Assembly (NCBI GenBank): GCA_033980235.1 | Contig: CM067062.1 | Span: 19,436,301 to 19,500,300, forward strand | Length of the DNA: 64,000 nt | Source: Diadema setosum | Lineage: Eukaryota > Echinodermata > Echinoidea > Diadematoida > Diadematidae | Direction of reading: 5' to 3' | In this document: in pieces, positions 1 through 12,600 of the stretch | Numbering within the stretch: position 1 is the first letter of the stretch | How the letters are laid out: each line of letters opens with the position of its first letter | Translations under genes and position numbers: made by a program | The notes under the pieces: model-generated | What the model was told of the DNA's origin: nothing | Database searches by the model: none | Seen by the model: the letters and a program-made list of their open reading frames with translations, nothing else

Positions 1-100
1 GAATCTCCGCTGGACCAGTTCCCTGATTCTCCGGTATAGAGAAAGCGATGTTAAAAGTTGGAAGCAACCCCAAGAGAATAACCATGTAGGTCGACCGCAT
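1..100 (-). CDS. First coding exon (partial) of a probable secreted or membrane protein
   Basis: On the minus strand an ATG (bases 98-100) opens a frame that stays open to the left edge: 33 codons plus one base. It begins MRSTYMVILLGLLP and runs into TFNIAFSIPENQGTGPAEI. The pattern is a classic signal peptide: a short N-terminal part with one Arg, a hydrophobic core (VILLGLLP), and a likely cleavage site near AFS before IPEN. An in-frame TGA lies four codons upstream of the ATG, so this ATG is the first possible start and the bases above it would be 5' UTR. The frame is too short to name a family. It lies on the same strand as, and downstream of, the P2X receptor gene, so it is likely the next gene. 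It could still be a chance frame. What is seen is the frame and its composition; the function is inference. Confidence 0.45.
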   Translation of the reverse strand, partial: MRSTYMVILLGLLPTFNIAFSIPENQGTGPAEI

Positions 101-3100
101 CTTGGAAGTTCATTTAAGAATGTTTGCCATTGGTTGTTTGACATTATACACTGTACCTGAAATTTCATGACATCATGCACATGCACCTGTACTCCGTTTG
201 CGAAATGTAAGCATTGTTATTGATGACGTCGAAGAATATTCATTTGCCTGGATGAATACTTTAAGATAATACAGTATGCATCCACAATGAATAACATCTC
301 TCGCGTAATGTTTTTCCCATCAATAGTGATTACCCCAAAAATAAGGCAAGGATGAAAAATTCTTGTATGTCGTAAGCTATGCCATTAAAAAAATTGCTAT
401 AATATAAGATATTCTTCTGATCTGTTCTTCATTAAAAAAAAAAGCAGGTCAATATCATTACATGACATACTTAGCGCAACATGCACAATGTGCCTGAAGT
501 TTTCAATTCAAACCATGCATGTATGCATAACCAGACTCTAAATAGACAATTATTCATCCGCCTTCCGCTTTCGCATGTTTTCATGTCTTATGTAGCTGTC
601 CACATGTTGAGATTGTTCGCCTTCGTGTGCATTTTTTTCCAATTTTGGTCAAAGCAAAGAGTAAATTGAGTACCATATTTTCTGATTCTGGTTTTTATTA
701 TGTGTTTGTAATAGGCACTCTAAAATGACTAAATTGATATCGATGACATATACCATGTTCAATTAACTAAGCTCAAAATACCCAGGGGATGTATAAGTGC
801 TCTAAAACATCGAGACAAGAAAAAAAACCATATCAAATATCCAGAGAGGAAGTTTGAAGAGAATAATAAGGAACAATATGCTTTGCAAGATGCCAAATCA
901 ACTTTATTCATTAATGATGAGGACTGATTCTCAGGAGAAATTCTCGGTTCGGTTGGTGTAAACTTTAATAGTTGCATCTCTCTCTTGCACGAGCTATTTT
1001 GTTATAAGGCCTTATTATTCTGAAAATCTTACCTGAGGATAGAAATCTAATAATCTACGTTTAAAGTCGCAGGCTAGAAATGAATTTCGACCGCAATTCT
1101 CATCAGCAATATTGATTAGACAAAAAAACAAAATGAAACCGCATCTGCGTCTTTATGTCCTGTTATGATTCGACAACAGGTAAGTAATCGTTACCTTCCT
1201 AATGCTGGATGACAGAGTTGGGGGCTGCAGGCTTCAGGGCAAACAAACAAAGTACAATGTGCATAATTATGTAGGTTGAATTTTTCAACTCAAGAGCAAA
1301 TAATTGTCCATGCAATAACGTTTGAGCAAAGCAATACCTGCCCCCCCCCCAAAAAAAAAGGAGAATGATAAATTATAACACATATATCCTGTATTTCAGC
1401 GGGTTATTACATTATTTCTGCCACAGTTTTCAGGATTTACATCACAGCAAAATCGTAACGACATCTAAGCAATTTGGGACACAATGTTCTCTCACGTTGA
1501 CAAGTTTGAAAAGCCATGCGTGGAGACGTATCAGCATTGGTACTATTTGCTCTATCCTTTCTCGGAAGCGAGCAGATTTAATTCGGCATGAAACCTTGCT
1601 CTCTCTCTCCCTCATTCATCTTCGCCTCCAAAGGGCATCAGTGATTAGGTGCGGATTAGATCCCTATCTCGAAACCTGATGAGCGTCTACATCAAATTTG
1701 ACAGTTTAGAACTTGAGAGCTATCGCCAGTGACTTGCCGAGGTAATAACCGAGTCCCCAAGATGTACTTCGACGATTTCATAGAGACGGGGGAACACTAT
1801 TAAGGACATGCATGGTCTTTTGTCTGTCACTTATTGAAGCAAAAATTCATCGAATACACTCCGTCAGTGTCAGCGCATTTATCACCTTCATAAAGACGTT
1901 GGAAAAGGGCGCCTCATTCACTGTCGAGCCTTAGAAAAATTGGAGTGGGCGTGGGCGAAGGAGTCTAACAAATCATGGACTTCCGTTTACTAATGTTTCT
2001 TTGCATCTTATTCAGGTACTTTTCCATTTTCTTCCTTTACAAATTCGGTATTTATGCGAATGATACCACATAATGTCGGAGCGTTACTGGAAAATTCTAG
2101 TGCAGACTTAACATGACAAACATGATATCATAGTCTTCTACCACCACAACAGGATTCGGCTGAATTCAATTACATGAATTTCATTGCGCACGGTCCTTGC
2201 ATTGAGCGTTATCGATCAATTTACACCACCCCATCGTGTCTTCATGTCACATGAGCGAACATTTACCTTCCGTATTTGCACTTGCTGGCTTGTATTTCTG
2301 CCACTCGTGACAACCGTTGCCGTCTGCTCGAGTTGGGGAGAGGTTTCGCGCCCTTTTCTGAAGCGCCAATTTCATTGCGCGTCATCATTTTCAAGAATAT
2401 AATAATGATCGGCAAACCAAAATACGGCTCAAATATTGTCAATACCCCCGCTGTGAAAGAGGAAAACGTGTTGGTGCTCGAATGTAATGAATCGATAGGG
2501 GCGGACACTACTTTGAAATTGAATTAGAGGATCTGATATTGGGAGATCATCCCCGCACAAGAGGTATTTTGTGTTAAAAAAATTAAATCATTTTGCTCAA
2601 CACATTTCTTCCTTCAAAACAGCCCCCTTTCGTAATCCTTTCTTATAAAGAAGGGCCAGACTCCATTTCTAAGTTTGAAAACAAAATATTCTCAGAACAA
2701 ATTCTTTCTTTTTTATCCTAACAAAATCTTCTTTTACGTGATGACTCTGAAATGCAACTGTACAATATTTAGTGCAAGGACTGAGGTGATGGTTTGCAGT
2801 AAGGATTGGCTGATAGTGCAGATAGCAGTAAATGGCGTCAGATGTCACGTGACCTGTGGTCGTAACTTCCCGCCTGGCGGCAGCCACTTTACTTTGGGAT
2901 CAATCTGTTCGTTAAGCTTGTGAATTCCCAAATCCACCTGTTATTTGACACTCGTGACGTTTCGTCGGAAAACACACGGGAGGGGGAAACTATCCACGAA
3001 TGGGACGGGGGGAAAGTGGGTATCGGCTTTCCCTTCCCGTAAAGCTAACTTTGATGAAATCGATCTGGGAGAACTATTACCGACCGAAGGCGGCGGGGAA

Positions 3101-3233
3101 TCGTTCGAGCGAATCTTCCGAAGATCACTTGACTAATGGTTTACACTGCGGGTTATAAATAGGGCGGCATGCGCTCATCCTGTATGGCATTGATCTTTCA
3201 TGCAAATCTCTTGGGTCAAATCAATATACATCA

Positions 3234-3235
<2 letters not shown>

Positions 3236-3304
<69 letters not shown>
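3236..3304. repeat. (AT)n microsatellite
   Basis: Uninterrupted alternating A and T over about 69 bases. With the second AT tract at 3485-3530 it brackets the inverted-repeat element at 3345-3482. Confidence 0.95.
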
Positions 3305-3307
<3 letters not shown>

Positions 3308-3344
3308 GAGTTAAGTTGAGATTTCACGTATTGGTTCCACAAAG

Positions 3345-3481
3345 AAATGAAGAAACAAACTGGTAATGCATTTTTAGTCAATAAAGCAAGACTCCTGAAG
3401 AAGGCGTAGGACGCCGAAAATTTGACTCGAATAAAGTCATGCTTTATTGGCCAAAATGTATTTCCAGTTAGTTTCTTCATT

Positions 3482-3482
<1 letters not shown>
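3345..3482. mobile_element. Hairpin element with a hammerhead-like core, between two AT tracts
   Basis: The first 44 and last 43 bases are inverted copies with few mismatches (AAATGAAGAAAC... against ...GTTTCTTCATTT). Between them, in order, lie CTGAAGA (3395-3401), a GGCG/CGCC stem closed by a five-base loop (3403-3415), GAAA (3416-3419), then a TGACT/AGTCA stem. This order is that of a hammerhead ribozyme with its open end at stem I, a motif known from Penelope-like retroelements and related non-autonomous elements. The cleavage-site base does not fit the NUH rule well and stem III is offset from GAAA, so it may be a decayed copy. AT repeats on both sides suggest insertion into an AT tract. 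Confidence 0.6.

Positions 3483-3484
<2 letters not shown>

Positions 3485-3530
<46 letters not shown>
3485..3530. repeat. (AT)n microsatellite
   Basis: About 46 bases of alternating A and T directly right of the hairpin element, followed by a short CTGT/TG tract. Confidence 0.95.
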
Positions 3531-3536
<6 letters not shown>

Positions 3537-6387
3537 GTCTGTCTGTCTGTGTGTGCGTAGGTGTGTGCGTAGGTGTATGTGTATAGAGAAAAAAGGGAAT
3601 AGGGAGAGAGAGAGAGAGAAAAAGGAAGATAAAAAGAAGGCAAGATAAGCGTTGTGAAGAGGTGAAAAGTGATAGGTTACAAAATATGATACTCAGCAGT
3701 TATTTATTAAGTTTAACGATGGAGTTCTGTTTGACCGACGTTTGACGTTTGACGTCTGACCGACGAATGTAGGGTAATTTGATTTTAATCAAACTCCATC
3801 AGAATGGTAGTTAGAGATTGTATAACACCTGAAAGTGGCTATTCTGTTATGGGGTGTCTTTTTTTTTCTGAGGCGCCACCTAAAACGAGACCACATCATG
3901 GTACGGCGTATAATATACGGTGGTGACACACTGCAACTAGCGCGTGCATGTGTGTGTGTGCGAGTGCATTGATTCGGGCCGCAGGGAACTGGCGTCTAAT
4001 GGCACATATATCACGTGACTTCTCTGAATGGATGGCTTTTAAACCATGTGGGAACACCCGAGAAGCGTGGGGCTGAGGTGAAGGATGTGGTCTGAAGAAA
4101 CTCGCCGGTATACGCTGGGGCTAAAGGAGGGGAGAATCGAAAGCATGCTCATCAGATTAAATCAATACTCACACATTTAGTCAAAGGCTAAATACATTCT
4201 CGGGCTTGCCCGCTTGGACATTTTAAGGGAGCTGCGACGGACGTGAAACCATCTAAGTATTACTTTCGTGTCTAGAATCTCCACTGAAAAAGAAAAACAA
4301 TCAAGTTCAGTTTGCAGACAACCTTTAAGTTTTCTATAATTTGTTTTGTATTGCGTATGTACTGCCGTCTAAACCCATTTTGATAGTATATCTACGACAA
4401 GCGATATCTTATAAGGCTAAAAAAAAAAGCAATTTTGTAAACCCGTTAAGGAGAATAAATCTTGGCCTGTGCATGCTGTTTGTGTTAGTGTCGACTTTTG
4501 TCTCCTTCATGTTAATTTGGTGAGATGCTGTTAGCACAGAGAGAAAGAGGGACAGATGGAGGGGGGGGGGGGGGAGGACAGAAAACAAACAGCATCAACA
4601 CTCAATTTATTCCACTGGCATCTGGAGTCTTCCCTCACCATTCTCAATTCTTGCGAATTCTAATATCTTAAACTGTGGGCATTTTTGACAGACACTGCAG
4701 TCTATCCCAGTAATTTATCTAGAGGTCAGATCAAGTGTGTCAAAGAGGAGGATACGAGATTGTGTTTATGAGTGTATAGCTTAAAGGATTTGTTTATTTT
4801 CAACAACGGTCTCCACCTCCAGACAAGGACATCGCTAAAGATCGCAGTCTAAGTTGAACAGCGTGCATGGCGTCACACGGAATTGAACCCAAATTGCTTC
4901 TCCTCCAAACTTTACCCTCGGGATATACAATTTGCACAAAATTTTAGTCTTATCGTAAGAACTGGGGATACTGACATTCATTTCCTTAATTTATTATTGA
5001 TTTTCTTTAAAAAAAACATCAGTCTCTTCTGGAAATGGAAAAAAGAATGAAATGAATGAAATATCATAATTCATGAAAATTATATGCCCTGCGAAATGTT
5101 GGATTTGATGTATAAAGACGGTCTATTAGTCATGCCCTGAGTTTGTTTGTATACAAGCAGTGACGTCAACAACGATTTCTGCATTTCGCAGAAAACCCAC
5201 AAACGGCGTCTTTTTACTGTAATATCGTTCGCCACATCGTCATTGCATTATTAGGCCTAATTCCAGAGGTATAAGCGAGAGCGCCCGAGGCAGCTTCGAT
5301 GCAAATGGTAATCTGACATTTTAGCAGCCGCACGGTTTCCCCGTCCACTGGTCATATCACCGTCAGCCGAGATCACGAGGGTCAAACCCTGGGATACCCA
5401 GAATAATGACGACTAAGAGAGGGAGGGGTGGGGGAGAGAATCCCGAGGAAGGGAATCCAGAGGTTCAAGAGGCAAGTTGATGTTAGTAGCAAAGTCGGAA
5501 GTTGATAATGAAGTTTATTTTGTTATTTTGTTATTTTCATTTGTTACTTTTTATTTGTTTATTTTGTTGTTTTCCTGTGATTTTATGACTTCATAATTCT
5601 TCCGTCTTTGTGTTATAGGTTGACAATTTGCCTAAAAAAAAGGAAGAAAGAGAAACCTAAAAACACAACCACCTACTTGCAACAGGTAATAATGAATTCG
5701 ACTTCCTTATCTTCTGTGAAACCCAATTTGAAGTAATTACGCAAGAATACAACTATTCCACAACATTAATGCAAAACGAAATTAGTCAGTATGTCTTACA
5801 TGTCTAACCCATCCTTAGCATTCATTATCCGCTTTTAAATATAGTTGTCCAAAAGACATTCATTTCATTTGGGAATCATTATCTTGTGATTCAAGCCAGC
5901 ATGCAAGCTATACCTGTCCACTGACTTACAAATGTATTTCCTAAGTTCCCGTTCAATATTGAAGGTCAACTTCATAGTGAAATAATTTGCCGTTAAAACG
6001 TTGATATTTAAAACACCTCATTCTCAAGGATTTCTAACAACAATTAATAGTCGTATCATGGAGATAAAGCTTAATTATGGTCAAAACCTAGATATACATA
6101 CTCTAATTTTTCATTCAGTGTGAATTTAATTGGACTATTTACGAATGATGATATTCACAGCGAGTGCTTAATACGTGCGGCGAATCATCAGACAGGTCAT
6201 GCACTGACGAGCCAGAAAAGCCAATAAGCTTATATCACATGGATATCAGAGGATCCAAGAGCATTCGTATGAATCCACTGTTGCATGGGCGGGGAAAAAA
6301 AAAGGCAGGAGAGTATAGCTGCTTTATACCTCATAAAGTTATATCGTGTCCGGAAACGCAGTGGGTTAGACGCACACTTTTCATAGC

Positions 6388-6717
6388 TGGCAGGAAAAGG
6401 CAAAAAACTAAAACAAAACAAAGCAGACACGCGCACACACAGACACACACACACACATATACAGTTACACACACTTAAGGATATCCTGTTTGTCGGCAGA
6501 ACTTATACGACTTCAGTGATAGTGATTTCACCAACTTATATATCGAGTATGGAAACCGCTAGTAGGCTAGGTCGCACACAAATAGTAGGAAAAGGCGGAG
6601 AAAAACAGACATGCGCACACACAGACACACACATATACAATTACACACAATTATATAATGAATATCCTGTTTGTCTGCAGAACGTATATGACTTCAGTAT
6701 AGCGATTTCACCAACTA
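6388..6717. repeat. Tandem duplication, two diverged copies (about 6388-6536 and 6584-6717)
   Basis: Both copies run in the same order: GGAAAAGGC, an A-rich stretch, a (CA)n tract with ACAGACACAC, TTACACACA, ATATCCTGTTTGTC, GCAGAAC, a GACTTCAGT block and GATTTCACCAACT. The start-to-start distance is about 196 bases. Copies differ by scattered substitutions and small indels, so the duplication is not recent. Open frames over this block are (CA)n-driven and are not genes. Confidence 0.85.
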
Positions 6718-7162
6718 ACGAAAAGCAGTATAGTAAGAACGCAAGATTATAGACATATTTTTGCACGAAACGCATATTCAAAGACTCAATGTTTAGACGT
6801 ATGCAATCATGATGCAAACGAGAATCAGAAATAGAGTTGTTGTTTTTTCTGCCAAAATTCATTTTGATATCCCAGGACAAACGCCTTTCATACATGTAGC
6901 TATTTTTGCCTCTTCACGAAAACAGATTTTCTTCCAAAGCACAAACTCTTTGGAACACACATGCTTGAAACCTGCGTGCGATGTAGTGAAAATAGATACC
7001 AGCAGAATAAGCAGGAGTTGCTCAGTCACTCGTTTACTTTTACAAAACTAATAATCCGCGTTTCATCTTGCCCTGTTTCATAATTGTCTACAGTAGATGT
7101 GAAATAAGCAAAAATCGCATCCCGTAGAATCGCATCCCCTATCTGATTGAGACTACACGCTA

Positions 7163-7252
7163 CAAATGAAGAGCTTGTAACAAAAAGGCGCTATATAAAT
7201 CCATTGAAAAAAGATGGAGTTATAGCGCCTTTTTGAAGCAAGCTCTTCAAAT
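7163..7252. repeat. Hairpin of two inverted L2-like LINE tails
   Basis: Left arm AATGAAGAGCTTG ... AAAAAGGCGCTATA ... ATCCAT and right arm ATGGA ... TATAGCGCCTTTTT ... CAAGCTCTTCAAAT are inverted copies of about 40 bases around a nine-base loop. GGCGCTATATAAATCCA resembles the 3' end of L2-clade LINEs and of SINEs that borrow that tail. The element may be a fold-back of two such ends or a MITE that carries the sequence. Confidence 0.7.
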
Positions 7253-9577
7253 ATACAATGATAATGTATGAAAAAAAAATGAATCCTCTCCCCAAAACAA
7301 CAACAAAATACTCGATGATTCAAAAGAATCCAAACAACAATGGAAGCTTAGTTTTGCCGTGGATAAGAATCTGGATATTTCAGCAGAACGCTCCAGGTTC
7401 GAACCCAACCGTTTCGTTGTTAATTGTTGGGGAAGAAAAGTGAGATTGTGTGTGTATGCACTATTCTCTATTGTCAAACAAAATATAACGCAAGGGGAAA
7501 ATGCATCTCTATTTCAGGGAAGAATAATAGCTCCATCCATGATATCATTGTTTTCGCAAAACGTTTCATGGGTACCCAACCTTCTCTGAGAGAGGCAATA
7601 AAAGATATCGGTTCGGACAACTCAAACAATTTCTGATAGCAGCTGCAGCTTTTTCCTTTCTCTCTTAATCACATTTGGTGACCTGACAAGCGGAAAAGAC
7701 GACTTCGGGGTAGAGGGAGGGAGACTTTGGAAGAATATATCCTGAGGAGCGGCTATGGATGGGTCTTCTCCGACGCTGCGATGGAGCAACTGAAAAGACC
7801 TGCTGCATATTAGATTGGGATATGTTAATGTAGAGTGGCTATTTCCCATCTGGTTTGCTTTCCCTTTTCTCATTCAAGAAAAATACTCGAGAAAAAGAAA
7901 AATACGAGGATGGATCATTACCTGTTGTAATGGTATGTGTGTGGTACATTGTTTTGTATGTAGGTGTTTTTTGTGATATCATATCATAGGGACCAATATG
8001 AAAATGAAAAGTATCTGAAATGGTGGAATTATCAAAGAAGATCGAAATGTATAATTCTGAGCATGAGTATAAACTGAAGAAATTCGTGCAAAATGTCGAT
8101 TGATATGATTTTGCCATTCTAAATGTTCCATTCAGACAGGGATGTAATATAAAAACACAAACCAGGAATACTGTATGCAGATACCCACAACACACGCACA
8201 AACACATACATACATATATACTAACATACAAAGTAAACAAAAACATACAAACCCAGCAGTCCACTGATTTCGCAAAGGGGAGAATGCGTTGTTATGCCCT
8301 TGACATCAATATTGATTATTACCCCTAAATCACTTCTGTGTTGACCTCACTAAAAGGGGCCACTCGTACAGGGGAGGGATTTAGAGGGAGTGTCCGGCGA
8401 TCATACTGGTTGGGGGAAAAAGCGCGTTTCCAGTCATCACCATTTCAGCGCGTTTCGTCCCCGCCTCGGCATCCGCGTTAACCTTTAGAATTGCCTGAAA
8501 ACAAGCTTGAATGATAGACTTCATGAACGAAAGTGACGCACGGCGCTGCACCTCTCAATTTCAGCCCAAACATCCCGCTTCTTAAGACCGCATCCAATAC
8601 AACCAGTAATTGTCATACAGAGAAACACACCACAATAAGCAAGCGCATAAAAAAAGGCGGACGCTGCGAAATACCGGAGGCGCCTCGGGCTCGGATCCAA
8701 TGTTTGCCGAAGCGACGAACCAAACTCTTCTATCACTCTCTTCGGAGTACAACCCTGTTTGAGTAATAGGCAATTATTACTGCGTTTTTTATCATTCCTG
8801 TCAGGCGATGGCAACAGATCTCCGGTTGGTTTTATTTTATTGCATGTGAATGTGTTCGGGAGTTACGTAAAAAGGGAAATTCTTGCATTGTCTTGGACGT
8901 AATAGGACTGCGCTATATACCTTATACATAATACATACATGACATTTCTCGATAGGAATTTATCTCGCTCATTTTCAAGCGGATGTTTTTCTCCTTTTTC
9001 ATGAAAGTTTGAAGAAAAAGAAGTTTTCCGTAATGTTGAACTCCCTCTCTTGTTATAGCAACTTTAACAGATCACAAGCCAGTTTGTGTTTTTACGACAA
9101 TTCTCCTCTTTACAATCTTGTAGTTTAAGAAGCAGTTTGTATCAAATTCTATTACGCAGTGTTCGTAAGTGTCTCTTGCGTTACTCCCCAGTGATTTCCT
9201 GTAATGCAAAAGAAAACCAACAATAATAAACTATCATACTGGTTATTGGTTTTGATTGTGCACACTCATTGTAATGAATATTGACGCAAGGCTCCCTTGT
9301 AAAGCAGTCCTCTGTGGCTCTGAATGGGACTATCCTCTTTTATAGAGAGGACAGAATACAGTTAATAATACACCGATTACGTTTTAATGACGCATGAAAC
9401 AGAACACTTTTGTTGGTTTAGTATATTAACATGCCGTAGATGACAGAGGAGCAAAAAGTGTGAAAAAAGGGAGTGGGAGAAAAAAAAAATATGGTCGTCT
9501 GACTAGTAAACGAACAAACGAAGTTCATAAACTGCACTCGAGACTCATTTGATCCCTCATCTTTCCCATACCCCACG

Positions 9578-9628
9578 CCCCCCCCCCCCCCCCCTCCTCC
9601 TCCTCTCTCTCTCTCTCACACACACATA
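9578..9628. repeat. Compound low-complexity tract (C)n-(TCC)n-(CT)n-(CA)n
   Basis: A run of about 18 C is followed by TCC units, CT units and CA units. No gene is visible around it. Confidence 0.9.
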
Positions 9629-12600
9629 CTCTCTCTATCTTTATCTATTCCTCCGGTTCGATATTCACGTTTGTGCCTTTTAAAAGCAAACTGTGATCTC
9701 TTCATGGGACATCTGGGATTGCGTCGTATTTGCTATGAGGACGTGAAATTTGGAGAGCGTTGCGCATTGGAGTGGTCCTGGGCATACAGCAATGTTGTGT
9801 CGATGCTACAGTCGTGGGTGGATGCCACCCTGAGATGTCAATAAAACGTGGAATGATTTGGAGATAAGAGAGAATTTGCAAGAGAGGGAGAGCAAGGGAG
9901 AGAAAGAGAGAGAGAGATTGGAGATTCTTTTAACGTTTAAGACAAAGTCTTGTTGGTATATCTATGTATAAAAAAAAGAGAGATTTTTGCAAATGCCGTC
10001 ACAAACATGCGACCAAATCCGTCGCAATTCCGCGTTTTTTATTAGATTCATCGCAAGATTTTCATTCTCCCTAAAATTCTTAGATGTTTGTCCTTTTTTA
10101 CTCTGATTTTTTTTGTGTGTAAAAACTTTGTACAATGCCACCGTCGTATTAAACTTTACAGATTTAGACAATAGGTCCCTTTTTTATCACATTCCCCTTC
10201 ACAATCTGCGAAATTCATTGCCGTGTTGTAACCTTTCCTGTATATTGCATTCATTCACTTTCAGTGACTGGAATAAGACTGATTATGAGTTTGCGCAGAG
10301 CGAATTAAAAAAAAAATGGCACTCCATGTAGCCTGAAGAAAAAAAGATATTTCCTGTAACATGTTCAATGGCAGGAACGGACTACATCTAGTTGATGCAT
10401 GTCACGGCGCCGAGAGGGGAGTTCCCCCGACGCACGGTGCGTCTCACGTGGCTCGAGGCCTATTTATCAAAAGCTGTTAGTTGAACAAACATGACTTCAT
10501 TTCCCATCCCGGGAGAACGATATAGAAAACCTTCGCTTATCAAATATTGTCGGAGAAAAAAAGAAGAAGAAGAAAATAGCCATACTGGCAAATGGACGAA
10601 CCTTCTCTAAATTCGCAATGTAGATTGGACACAAACATCATCGGGCTGCCTGTTTTCCCCCTTAAACTATACTCTCTTTTCCAGTGGGGATAACAATAGG
10701 AAGTAAAGTGTAGAGGCATGAGGGTATCCAAAAGGCACACCAACGTAAGAACACAAAAGAGAACATTAACGTCAGTGAATAAGAAGAGGGAGAGGGTGAC
10801 AGTTTGAGTTAGAAACTTTCTTTGGTATGTTAGATTTCACTGCATTAACTGCTAATATCGGTCCACTGATTTTTTTTTTTTTCGGTGATTCAGTCGTGCA
10901 ATGGCTGTGTATAGTCAGCACCATCCCTGCTAGATTACTTATCACGACGTCTATGTCATCATATCAGTAAAGATTTTGGTAGGTATTATGAGAATAAGTT
11001 GATAGCTGAAATGTGTATTTTTGAGTGGTATATCTGTCATATAGCAAAATCAAAGGTATTGCCTTTCGACGTATACATTTTTTCGAACCTTCTTTTGACT
11101 TGCTATCTATCATTACTGATCGTTTGAATGTCACTTTTGATTAACATCGTATCAAATCAACATTCCCAGTGAAAATTTGAGTTCTCGTCTTATTTCCTAG
11201 CAGGACATCATGCTGCACGCAATAAAATGCTGCTAAAAGAGTACAAAAAAGGAGGGCGCACATAATATCAGCTTAACGCATCGAACATACGATGAATAGC
11301 CGTGAGGCCGTTCCAGAAAGTGCTATGACTCTTTGAATATCCATGATGTCAACGCCCTCTTCAGTGAGTACAAGGCATGTTTCGTTTGAGACTGTCCTGC
11401 TACACGGAATGTCTTAGTGGACAATTTATGTGTCATCATGTTCACGGATCCATGAGAAAATGCTGCTCCTTCAGTGTGACAATATTAAAACCTATTCTCC
11501 AAAAAAATCATAGGTTTTGGATTCCCTTCGTATTCGAACATTATCAGTTTTGGTCTCCCTTTGTACTGAACTCGGACGTTGACCGATCGTCCCTAAAACC
11601 GTGTGAAACTACGAAGGAGCTCGATAAGTGTTCCATCGCAGAGCCAGACAGAAGATACTAAAACGATCACGACTCCTTCTGTATGATAATTCAGAGGAAT
11701 GTGTCGGCCTGCACGAGAATTATATTTGAAGGGAAATTCAGAATGAATCCCGCAATTTCGCGCGCTGCAAATTGCGCCCGATATAGCGGTCGCGACTTTT
11801 TTTTTTTTAAATTTGATTGTTTGCGACGGCCGTCGTATATGCAAAATATTTCACCGAGATTATTGCATTTCTAGGCGACGGGGAGGCATCTTGATCTCAG
11901 CGGGACTTTGCTGTCAAGGTTCAAATGTGTGTCACAAAGAAGGTAATGTCTTCTCCATCACTAAAAGGAAAAAAAAGTGACGAGACGTGGCGATAACTTG
12001 ACACTAGTTGCTTGTTGTCCCCATACCACTGTTTTCCCTTCGAAAGAAACGTTTTATTATAACTATGCTCGTCCCTTCTTGCCATCTAAATATGCCCCTT
12101 GTGAGAATGCTGAATCAGCTCTTCTTCTTTTCACCTCAACGTGTTTCTTCTTTTTTTTTCGTCGATTTTTCCCATATGTCCATAATCACAAGTAACATTA
12201 TCATCTTAGTCGTCTGAGGTTACTTTTGTTTTATTTTGTATGAGCAAACGTTCCTGCTCTCTATTCACAGTTTCTCATTTTCCCGTTCATGTCTCAACGG
12301 AAGCTATTTTGATTATGTTGCCAAAATTGTAACGATTTCATAAGACCCCTTCAATTAAGAAAATAGCTTTCGAAACCTAATCTTTATAAATTGCAAAAAT
12401 ACTGGTTTTTTTTTTAAGATTTACAAAACACCTCATAGTGTATATTTCACAATCTTTGTCATCTATAGCCAATCAATCAATATAGTTTTCATTTGTCATG
12501 ACAATACGAGTATAATGTAGTTCGCACCATTACAGTTTTCCACACATAGAATATAAGAAATTATTTTTAAAGCATGTACAAGAAATTCCTCTTTGATCAA

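Noticed and set aside
7340..7420. AGGTTCGAACCC resembling a tRNA B box
   Set aside because: No matching A box at the right distance and no cloverleaf, so neither a tRNA nor a clear SINE.
9962..10171. Minus-strand frame with VCDGICKN, considered as the P2X tail
   Set aside because: No usable acceptor in the right phase and no similarity beyond Cys-Asp.
11593..11844. Minus-strand frame with a hydrophobic stretch and CDG, considered as the missing P2X exon 11
   Set aside because: The possible acceptors give the wrong phase for joining to the exon ending at 19069, and the residues after Cys-Asp do not match the P2X tail.
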